The notes beneath the pieces were generated by a model, which saw nothing but the letters and a program-made list of their open reading frames with translations, made no database searches and had not been told where the DNA came from. Of a DNA stretch of 64,000 nucleotides, positions 43,101 to 55,100 are shown one piece after another. Origin of the DNA: Omphiscola glabra (lineage: Eukaryota; Mollusca; Gastropoda; Lymnaeidae); assembly GCA_964017045.1 (NCBI GenBank), contig OZ024794.1, positions 35,817,182 to 35,881,181 of the forward strand, read 5' to 3'. Within the stretch, counting starts at the first letter, position 1. Each line of letters begins with the position of its first letter. Made by a program: the position numbers and the translations under genes.

Positions 43101-46100
43101 TTTCTTATCTTACTTTTTATGCAGTCACTAAAATAGGTATTCCAATTTTTTTCTTTCTACAATTCTACATGCATGATTAATATTTTTGTCCTTAGCTTAA
43201 AAATACTTATCTTTTGATGTCTTTATTATTGCAAATAATAGATCAGATGGAAAGAAATATTTGTTTAAAACTTGTCTGCTCCATGTTAAATGTGATTTGT
43301 TTATCTTCATTGATTCAAAAGCTTTTTTGCAACTTAATAAAGATTTGTAATAGTTAACTACAGGCCAGTTGATGTGTATGCCTCCTAATTAGTGCAAGTC
43401 ACCTTATATGAAAATTTTGTTATAAACGCTAAAAATTTATTACATTCCTTTGAATTCTTTTTTTTTCTTCAGCCGAGTGCCAGGAGAAGGAGCTTGTTGA
43501 TTTGACCACTGCCAACTACACTCACAGTTTCCTTGAATCAGTCACTGTTAACCCTACCTTGATTCATTCGGGATATGAACTGAACGTGCCACCTGGTGTT
43601 AGCACCGTCTCACTCAGTTTCAAGTTCATTACAGGAGCAACACTTGTTGCACTAGATCTGAAGGGATCATTTGATTCTTACCAAGTCTTCATCAGATACC
43701 CAGATGGCAGGCTGTCAGAACCTTTGAAGGTAATCTGGATGAATAGATTTTTTAGATATTATTATGATTTATTGATTTTTCACACTTGTAGGAAATGGTT
43801 TAATTCCAGAGCAATTTCATTGTAACAGATAGAAAAATGTTTTTTTTTTAAACTATATATAACTTAACTATTACAAACAGACATTTATACTATCTTTTGA
43901 CATCCTGTATAACTTAACTATTACAATCAAACATTTATATTATCCTTTACCACCCTGTATAGCTTAACTATTACAAACAGACAATTATAACATCTGGCAT
44001 AATCATTTGTTCTGATGAAAATGAAGTGCATCTTAAAGATAAAAATAAACTATTACCTGTGAACTTTGCTATGTCTACAATTCCAGAACACTGATGGCAA
44101 AGATGTTTTCACTAATACCAGAAACGTTTTTGAGGCTGAACAAGGAGAAGAATTTGTAATAATTATCAGTGGAGGACTGGTGGGCTTTGATGTTCAAGTT
44201 GCAGAGTTTAAAGTTTGCCTTCCTGACATTGGTAAGCATTAGGTCTGTGGTAAGCTTTAGGTCTGCGGTAAGCCTTAGGTCTGCGGTAAGCCTTAGGTTT
44301 TGCAGCTGTTCACAATAGATGTAACTTTTAGGTGTTTTTTTTTACCCCCCCCCCCCCAACCGTCCTCCTCAACTTGTAACAAGGCGCTAAGTACAAATAC
44401 CAAGGAGCCAGAATGAACAATACATTGATCATGGGCCAACAAAATATAGAAGTAGAATAAGAAGATCTTACACAGTGCTAATACCATAGATGGAGCCATC
44501 TCAAAAGGTTACCGGTAGCAAAGTTGTTGCCATCCTACAGTACTGATACTTTAAATCTAGTCATCTCACATTTCTTGTACATTAAATGTGCCAGCTCACA
44601 CTTCTTTACATTTTTTACTTGGTTTCAAATAAGCATATATTTCTTCAATACCTTTTATGTTAACTTTATCATTTATATTTCAGAATTCTGCCGCCTTGAT
44701 TCTGATGATGTTCAAAAGGCTCTAACATTTTTGACCCTGAACAATATTCTCGGTGTCAACATTGAGGATGGCAGCTTTGTTTATTATGGTTGGAATGGGG
44801 ATTTTGTGGAAGATGGAGTTGTTATCCAAGGGTCTTGTTTTGAATGGTATGAGTATAGAGCTAATGATGATGATGATTGAATACTTTTATAGCCACTTGA
44901 GTCTATGTTTTTGTAGCTTGCTGACAGCGTTCTGATGTCCTAAAACCTTTTTAAAGAAAAAGTCTTTTAACGTTTCTTAAATGATTTTTATTTTTTTTAA
45001 TCATTTTCAATTTCCCTCAAAGATTGAGGCAAACTGTTCCATGACTTAGGCGCAATAGCCAGATAGAACACAATATGTAGATCATTTCTGATGATTTTCT
45101 CTAAATTCTTCATTCTCCAATTAATTATATAGCCAGATAGAACACAATATGTAGATAATTTTTGATGCTGTTCTCTAAATTCTTCATTCTCCGATGTATT
45201 ATATAGCCAGATAGAACACAATATGTAGATCATTTCTGATGCTGTTCTCTAAATTCTTCATTCTCCCATGTATTATATCTACAGTAAAATGAAGTCTAAT
45301 TGTGCTCTCAACAAAAAAAAAATGAAGATTCTTTTGTTGTAAATGTTCAGTACTATTTGTAAAGGTTCAGTACTATTTGTAAAGGTTCAGTACTATTTGT
45401 AAAGGTTCAGTACTGTTTTACAACTTGAGGAAGCACAATCACTAAAATGTGTTCTTCCATTTTTCAGCGTTTGCGTGAAAAGCGAGCTGAAGTGCACCGT
45501 TGAGAACTGCACTGCTTGTCCAAACTATACTTCAGAATGCAAGGGCGATTGCAAGGAAGCTGTAAGGGTATTCACATTTGACCAGCAGGGTGTTCCTGAC
45601 CACTGCCAGGTCAATGACTCACAGGCTTGTCAGCCAGAAGAATGCACAAGTAAGTCAACCTTTTTTGTTGTAGCTTTACAGTCATATCTATCTTGTTACG
45701 TTGAATGGACAAAATAGCATTTTAAGGCCTAATAAATGATGGCTGTACGTGTAACAATCGATCTAGTCATCCTGAAAATTTTGTGATGGCTTTATGTGTA
45801 ACAGTAGATCTATTATGGCTGTATGTACAAAAATATACCTGTTCTCCTCAGCACCTCATAAGTGCCCTGGACCTTGGACACCTTGGAGCCCTTGCACCAA
45901 CTGCCAACAGACACGTACTCGTGAATGCAATGATGATTGTGGTGATGTCTGCAATGACTTCGACACAACAGAGTCGCAAATTTGTGAGAGCTGTGTCTCA
46001 CCTTGTAAGAAATTTTGAAAAATTATATCATAAATTTATCATTTGCTTATCACATTGCAAATATCTTGTCATTTTCTAATCTCATCACCAACCTACCTCA

Positions 46101-49100
46101 ATCATCACTAAAATCTTGTCAGCATCTAAATTGGTAATTCTCAATGTGAGTACCAACCTCCCCTCAGGGGTCACTTGATGTGTGGTTTTATCTTCTTTAT
46201 ACCACCTTTGGTTTTAAAATTCTTTAAAGTTTCTAATTGCTACGTCCACCATGACTGCACTACTAGTTTCTAATTGCTACGTACACCATGACTGCTTTAT
46301 TAGTTTTTAATTGCTACGTCCACCATGACTGTACTACTAGTTTCTAATTGCTATGTACACCATGACTGCTTTATTAGTTTTTGATTGCTACGTCCACCAT
46401 GACTGTACTACTAGTTTCTAATTGCTACGTACACCATGACTGCTTTATTAGTTTTTAATTGCTACGTCCACCATGACTGTACTACTAGTTTCTAATTGCT
46501 ACGTCCACCATGACTGCACTACAGCTTCATGTAAAAACTAAAACGCATCCAGAAGCTGCTAATTAATTTCTCCCATCCAGCAAGAAAGATCCACCCCAAA
46601 TCTTCTCTGACATAGTTAGACCTCTTCAGTTTTTTTTTTTACAGCCTTAACTTTTAACTAGGCAGTCATTAGTAGGCAACCATCAGTAGGCAGTCATCAG
46701 TAGGCAGCCATTAGTAGGTAGTCATCAGTAGGTAGTTATCAGTCAATAGGCACTCATCAGTAGGCAGTCATCAGTAGGCAGTCATCAGTAGGCAGTCATC
46801 AGTAGGCAGTCATCAGTAGGCAGTCATTAGAAGGTAGTCATCAACTGATATTTTGCACATTTTTATTGTTCATTGTGCAATACACATTTGTAAGACATTT
46901 CATTTCTTTTTCAAATTTTAAAAACAATTAGCACACAAAACTTTTTCAAGTAGCCCCAATTGGGTTCTTGTAGAATGATTATGCTTTATGAAAATAAACA
47001 TGCATGGTAAGAAAAAAACAACTATAAATTATAAACTATTGTTAAGTCCATTACAGTCAATATACCCCCCACCCCCGTTAACTCCTTAAAACCTCTTTCT
47101 TAAATTCTAGAAATCATTCTGGTTGTGCGTTGCCACAACAAGGCAAATGTTATCAAGGGGTGGCAACAGTAAGAAAAGGTTAAGAACTGCTGATCTAAAA
47201 ACCTTCTCACAACACATTACACAAATCTTGTCCCCCCACCCCATTATCCTCACACTCATCAGATTAATCAAGGAGATCCCCCCCCCCCCAACCTTGAACC
47301 CTTGTTCTGCAGCGACCACCAGCACATACTGCCCTGACGATGAAGTCCTAGGCTGTGAAACCAGATACACAGAATGCAGTGAGACGTGCGCTGTATACAG
47401 GAAGAATTCAACATGTTTTCAGGATGAGGACATTGACTGTGTCAAAAACTGTGTGTGTCCAGAAGGTTACAAGAGGTTAGAGCTTTTCTCAAATAAAGGA
47501 CCGTTTGAAATTTCAGTTATGGCTCACCTGTCTCTAAAAGTGAGAAATATTATTTGTCTTGTACTAATTTATGTATTTAGCCCAGTGTGAAGTACTAGAG
47601 CTGATAACTTTACCAATACAACTTTTACAGTAATTATAGGTTCTGCACCAACATGTCTAAAAATGTAATTACTGACCAACTTACTTTACCACTGTACTGA
47701 TCTAGTTTTTTCTAAGAGCAGTTGTTATTAATACTGTAGTGATATGTATCACACTGAACTAATAGATCTAAATGTGTACTGATATATCTGTTGTTGTTGT
47801 TCATCCGTCAAATCGACTAAGACCATCCAGTCATCCGGTTAGAGGGGTGGGTTACGGTGGGTTTGTAGGTGGCTTGCCAAACCTATACGTGCTCGGAATA
47901 ATCTGTGGCACCGCGGGCAGGGTACTACTACTGTACTGGTAGCTCTAAATTGTTCTGATAGATCTAAAACTATACTTATAGATAGAACAGTATAAAATCT
48001 CTCATTACAAAACCCAATCAGTGAATTTTAGTGATAAATTTTATATCTCCAGATATCCCAAAACAGTGATAGATTTTATAACCTACTGGAAGATTTTATA
48101 TCCATTGATAGATTTTATACTACACTGATAGATTTTATTCTGCACTGATGTATCTAAACTGACCAAAATAACATTTGTATTAAAGTGTAGTGAGAGAGAG
48201 AGAGAGAGGTAATTCAATAATTCCTCTACTAGCCAATATAACCAGCTTTGTTTGGGTTTGTATTGAGGAGAAAAAAAACATGTTATCAGTGTGCACGTAA
48301 ATTTAGGGCCCTGCTAAAAACACTTCGCTAAAGTACCAAATAAAATTTAAAATATTTTCCTATAAAGAGCCTGATTTACAATAAACCTTGTAAATAATGA
48401 ATTTTAGGCCCCTCCCGTTTCAGTTATATTCAAGCTGGCAAATGCTTACTATTATTTTGCCAAAAGAACTTAATCTTTAATATTTTACTGCATTGGGTAT
48501 TTTAGTTTGGATAACGAACAAACTTTCTTTTTAGAATTTTTCCATTAAAATCACCTGAAAAAGGAAGAAGATTAAGTATTTTATTTAAAATAAAATTGGG
48601 CACCCAAAGCACAAAAAGATATGAATATTATTAGAGAATTATGAAAGGCATGTTTACTAAGTTAACTAGGTCGGCCTAGATGAAATAATTTATGTAGAAG
48701 CTTGCATTGTAACCAAAACTTTCTTGAATAGCTTTAATTAACTAATTATAATAGCTTTGGCTATTACGAGGAAAATACATTTTAGAACATCCCACACTCA
48801 TTTGGAACTTTCTATACACTTCAGAAATATTTTTTAATCTGATTTCATAATATTTTAGGAAAATAATAGAGAAACAAAAAAGGACACTTGTATATTGTTA
48901 AAATCCATTTTTAAAAATATAACGTTCTAGAATAAATTAAAAACTTTGTAAAAAAAGATATATTCCTCGATGCTGCGGAACTTCTCAGGAAAGGATAGAA
49001 ATCTATAAAAAATTAAACTAACACTTCCATAAACTTTTAGATCCCATTTACATTTCCATGATCTTTATATCTATGTGAAACAATGTAGAACTTGCTGGAA

Positions 49101-52100
49101 AATTCTCTCCTTTTTATTGTGAACCTTCAAATAATATGTAAAAAATGGCACCTTTTTTTTGTTTTTGAAAAACTGAAACATCTTAAACAAAATGCGGTAA
49201 CTTTAAATGTTTTCCATTAAAGTTCAAAATAAGGTCTGCGGTGGAGATCTGTTATATAAGGTGATGCTATAATTATCTCTAAGATAGAACCCCTAAATAA
49301 TTCATAAGTCAAATTAAAATTTAAAATTTGTCCAATTAAAATCTGTTGAAATTTGTAAGTGATATAGCCTATATAAATAAAATTAAATCCTCACCCCGAT
49401 AGTGGTGAATATTATGAGTTCAAAATCCTCCAGTCTTTCAATATAGATTTTCAAGTTCATTGTCGAAATTTCTTCTATTTCTTATCTATATATTTCTGGT
49501 CCCCCCAAAATGTCGAACTTGGAACTTTTATGGCCACGAATAATACTTTCAGAACAGGGGATATATATATAGATAAAGGTCCCTAACGCGACGTAGATTA
49601 GTACTACTATCAACTATGTCTAGGGAATGATTACTTCGACAGTTATACCAAATTATTACTAATAAACACCAGTGGTTCAGCCACAAATAATTATTTAATT
49701 ACTACACTACAAAATATATAGAAAGATACAAATAGTAATACTTAATATCGATACAATGAATGCTTTACGAATAATACGATGTTATGATGCTGGACGTTCG
49801 GTGGAACGTTCGTCTCTCGGCTTGCCCTCTATTTCTGCTTCCTCGTCTGCTATACACACCGTCCGACTTTACAGCACACACAAAGCCCTGGAAGGGTCGC
49901 CACTGGTCACTCAGCTGTGCAGGGGTGGGGAGGAACTGCTCGCCACGCTCTGCTACCTCTACAACACTTCTGTTTGGGTCGTCTGCTGACCTTATCTCTT
50001 TAGTGCGTTACTCGCTCGTTATTATCTGCCTTGTGCAATTACTGCATCAGGGTTAAACTGTTAACCTCTGACGTCTTATACAGTACTGAGTTCTAGTCTA
50101 CTGAGCTCTGCTATGACATATGCTTCTATAGCCCTGAGCCTAATCTCATTCAACTGACTGAACTGAACTAACTAATAACTGGCTGTAAAGAGAATAATAG
50201 ATACAACTTAAGCTACACCTAAGAATTACAGTCTTATCACAATATTACTAATTAATCATTCATATACATTCATATAACGTAGTATTCTAACAATGACTTG
50301 ATAACTAAATAACATATCCTACTAACAAAATGCTAACATTACAAACATGTGAAACTAACAACAATACTAATATTACTAACCCTACGACACTTGATTGGAC
50401 ACACTCCAACAGCAATAGTCATAAGCCAGGCTCTGGCTTGTCTGTCAATTACACTACCGTAATTACAGGGACGAGAGAGAACGACTAACTGGCTTACAAC
50501 TCTATTTATACTTGGATCCAGCTAACGCTGACCTGCGTCCAGTTAACGCTGACCTCTGGGTCATACATATGATTAATATACTATATGCTAATTTTTTGTT
50601 TGGTCAACCAATGGTTCACAAGCTGACCCTTGGTCTCAAGCTTGGTCACACGCTCTGGACATGGGCAGTGTTTCGTATAACTGACCATTTTTCTGGTTGA
50701 CTGGGAAAATTCCATTGTTTCTGACTATGAGTCATTATTATCATCAGTACTGGCCTAATTGAGTCGATCACGTGACAAGTGCCTGACAAGTGACCGGTAG
50801 GTTGTGTGAGCCAGCGGGTCTCACACCAGTGAGGACCAGCGGGTCTCAACATTCATTTATACCAAGTTTGATATAGATCTATCCATTAATTGTAATTTTA
50901 TTTATTTAGCTCATATAAGAAAAAAAAAGAATATAGGCCTACATTGTATTATCCTTCTTCAGGTTTTCCTCTACCCTGTATATGTTCTTATTGCTTCAAC
51001 CTGGACTCAGTCCTATTAAGAAAAATAGAAATTTGGGCCCCCTAACCCTGAATAGGATTTTTTTTTAAAAAATTCAAACCCTGTCAGCATTTCCTCCTGG
51101 ATACTGATATTTAATATGTACCCAAAGTTTGATCAAGATCCATTAATCGATGTAGAAATGTATGCAGTACAAACAGACATATTTTCTCATGTATATAGTG
51201 GAAAGATATTATACCAAAGGAATACATGAAATCTTATTTAGAGATTTTACAATAGATATTTTTATTAAAGACATACAACTCATTAAAAATCATCATTTAT
51301 ATATTGATGAAAACGGGTTCTATGTTTTATGGTTTTTCATTTACTTGCACTGTTTGTAACCGTAACACTTGTCACTATCTGATGTCAGTAAAAAAAAATC
51401 TAGACAGAAACTTATTGTGTGTGACATTAAAGAAACTTATTGTGTGTGACATTAAAGAAACTTATTGTGTGTGACATTAAAGAAACTTATTGTGTGTGAC
51501 ATTAAAGAAACCTATAATGAATGTAAAACATGTAAATAATTTCAAAAAGAAATAACAATCTACTGGACTGAAGTTGTGCCATGTGTAAGAAATTGTGCCT
51601 TTGAGACTTTGCAATAGTCATAAAATGCATCCACCCATTCAGTGACAGTTTCACTAAATGCTGATATACAAACTTGCGACTCTTCCTTCCCCACACACAC
51701 ATCTACTATTTAAATTTGGTAATAAAAATTAATCAAAGAATCCCCCAGGACGGGAAACCTTTTATGCATGACCTTGAGCTATGTGATAATTCTAATCTAA
51801 TGTTACCCCCCCCCAAAGCCCCCCCCCCCTTTTTTTTTATACCAGGCAATGACCTGCAGTTTCTTAAAATGGTATAACACTTATTTCCGTATATTTAAAG
51901 AATTTGATTGTATTAAACAGCTATTACTTTATTAAAAATATTATTTCAAATATATTTTTAAAGCACATTGTTCTTCAAAAATAGAATAAAGCATATTTAA
52001 AATACATGCATCAAACAAAAGTGCACCTGAAATCTTCCTTTATGTTTGCAAGTGATCTGCTGTGAATAAAACGTTATTAAAAATGCATTCACAAAAAAAT

Positions 52101-55100
52101 TAACTTAACTCGAACATTCCTCAAGCCATTTAAAAATAATATTTCTTACTCGCTATATTTTATGATTTTTCAATTACAACTTTGAGGATAAAGGGAATTT
52201 GACCAAAATTTCCAGGAACCACGTATAGATCAGAAGGAATGACCATGTCATACTGGTTGGGATCTATTGTTTCTTGTTATAAAGTAGCAAATAAACTCAC
52301 ATTCATATTTACAAAATCGTAAAATGTAGAGGGTAAAGAGTAAATTAGACTTTTATAAGTTTTTCTTCCAAATTCAAACACGAGCAAAGATTAGCTGTTT
52401 AATGCAACCATATTTTTTTAATGAACTGAAAAAAAATGTTGAACCATTTTAATGAACTACAGATCATTGTTCCTTCATAAATCTAGCTTTTTATAGATGA
52501 CAATTTTAAATTTTAATGCTTACTTTAAGGGAAGTGTTTTTGACAAGGGCCTCAAATTTAGCCTACATATAAATTATAATTATCATTCTGAAAAACAATG
52601 ATTATTTTTTTTTTTTTTTTTACACAATTGAATCAATTGAGATCCAATAAAAAAAAATATGCCTACCTACTAAATGTAGATTTCTGATCCATTGTTTGGT
52701 TTTTATTTGTGATTGATTTATCCATCTACAAAAAAACAAATAAAGATAGTCACCCGTATCTTTGCATAGTGTATATGATGTTGTTTTGTTTTATTTTCTT
52801 TTACCAGAGATGTCTATGGTAAATGTGTTCAACCAGAGAATTGTGAGTGCTATGATGGCAACACAGCTATACCTATAGGAGTGATATTTAACAAGACTGA
52901 ATGTAGCTATTGGTAAGTCATTACCTATAGGGGTGATATTTAACAAGACTGAATGTAGCTATTGGTAAGTCATTACCTATAGGGGTGATATTTAACAAGA
53001 CTGAATGTAGCTATTGGTAAGTCATTACCTATAGGGGTGATATTTAACAAGACTGAATGTAGCTATTGGTAAGTCATTACCTAATAGAGTTAATATTCTA
53101 CAAGACTGATTATAGTTATTATTAAGTCATTACCTACAGAGATGACATTTAACAAGACTGATTGTAGCTATTGGCAAGTCATTACCTATAAAGGTGATAT
53201 TTAACAAGACTGAATGTAGTTATTGGTAAGTCATTACATATGGGGGTGATATTCAATATATATATAGGGGTGGTATGGAACAAGACTGAATGTAGCTATT
53301 GGTAATTCATTATCTATAAGGGTGATATCTAACAAGACTGAATGTAGCTATTGGTAAGTCATTACCAATAGGGGTGGTATGGAAAAAGACTGAATGTAGC
53401 TATTGGTAAGTCATTACATATAGGGGTGGTATGGAACAAGACTGAATGTAGTTATTGGGAATTCACTACCTCTACGGGTGATATTTTAAATTTGTTTAAT
53501 GTAGCATTTATTTTAGCAAAAAAGGAAAGAAAACGGAAGACTTTTTATCTTACTTCGTTTGGTGTGGTTCAATATTATTGATAAATGTAACATCGATGAT
53601 GAAAATGTTCAGTCAGCAAAAAGCTCTATCCTTTCTGCGTTCTTAAAAATCTGTGGTCTAAACCTGTTGAACATTCAGAACTGACATTTTTTAATGTTAA
53701 TTACACCATCAACATTTTTTTGAACCTACAGCAATTGTACTGAAGATGGCGTTCAGTGTAAAGAAGTAGAGGGATGTGAGTAAAATAATCATCATTATTT
53801 CTTCACAATTATTACATCAGTTGAAGTTATTCATTTATTTTCTTTAAGACCAAATAAAAATAGTTTTAGTATTTTAAAAAATTATTGAACGCATTAAAGC
53901 ATATACCAATGCATATGGATTATTTATTCTTGTTATATATTTTAGTATGGACCAGACCACTGAATATTCTTAAGTCTTTTATATGCTTGTTAAGGTTGTG
54001 AGATGTCGGAATGGTCAAGTTGGTCAAACTGCTCAGAGCCATGTGGGGAAGGAATCAGGAGTAGATCTAGGTAAAGAGAAATAAACTTGACACTCTTAAG
54101 TGTTTAGCAAAGCAAAGACCCAGTACTATCAAGTTTATAATGAGTTTTAAATATAAGCAAATATATTAAGAATTTTTTTTTTTTTTTTATAAAATAAAAT
54201 AAGAAATTACCATTAATTATGTTCAAGACAAAGTGAAATTTTAAGTCAGTTTTGAAAAGGTTCAGTTGTTAAAAACAATATTTGCCAAGATATAATTCTA
54301 AGTTTTGAGGATAATTGGCGCCAAAGCATTTAAATTTAACAGTTTTTGTTTTTGTGTGTGTATCAAATGATTTGTTAACATCATGCAGATGTGAGTGGTG
54401 ATCTCTAAATTATTGAATTTTTCAAACATTATTTGATATAATTTTGCTGAATTTTTTTCAGAAATGTTGGTTTGGGCTGCTCTGAGGATGAAAGTAGTTT
54501 TGAAACTCAAATATGCAAGTTAGGTGACTGCCCGTGCGTGTATGATGGAAAAGTGTGGGAGTCGGGTGAAAAGATTGTGGACAATCAGTGCCGTCAATGG
54601 TAAGGAAAACTTATGAATTTTAAAACATTTATATTTATTACTTTGATTGTATGTTAGAAATAGACTAACATTTTTTCTAAGACTTCAACAAAATGTGAGG
54701 ATGTTGCTTTCTCTAACAGTTAAGAAACACCAAGCCCAGAATTTTAAAATAGAATCTTTGATTACTTTGTAGTATAAATAGGTTAAAATATTGACATTAG
54801 TCACGTATGAGACTGTTAGTATGGTGCTATGGTGTTTATTACCTTCCCAAAGCTTATGTTGAACAATCAAGTGTGAGTTATGTGCTGGGATGTGTTGATG
54901 TGCAGTTGTTTAAGAATAGGTATTACAAATTTTAAATTTGCTGATAGAGCATGAGTATGTTGAATTATCAAGACTCCAAACTATCAGTATGGATCACATG
55001 CTCTTGTGGTAAGGTTGAGAAAGTCTCTGTAGACAGTCAAGTATCCAACAATGAGAGAAAATAATATATCACTTTTTATTTTTAAAATACTGGTATACTT

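Larger units (their letters stand above)
46132..47192. mobile_element. hAT-like element remnant (1,061 bp) in intron 12
   Basis: The right end read in reverse starts CAGCAGTTCTTAACCTTTT and continues with TGCCACCCCTTG, typical of animal hAT ends. The left end TGGTAATTCTCAATG is a diverged partner. Flanking 8-mers are atctaaat (46124-46131) and atctaaaa (47193-47200), one change. Two minisatellites have grown inside. No transposase frame is seen. Confidence 0.58.

Noticed and set aside
47123..47590. 155-codon open frame as one exon
   Set aside because: Only 47313-47475 is coding. The left part is a hAT-like element end and intron, and the right part is past the donor.
49756..50056. Overlapping plus-strand open frames of 77 and 90 codons
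   Set aside because: They lie inside the probable solo LTR, have no recognisable domain and are best explained by its higher GC content.
54298..54510. Minus-strand open frame overlapping exon 17
   Set aside because: It overlaps a well-supported plus-strand exon and has no domain or splice support.
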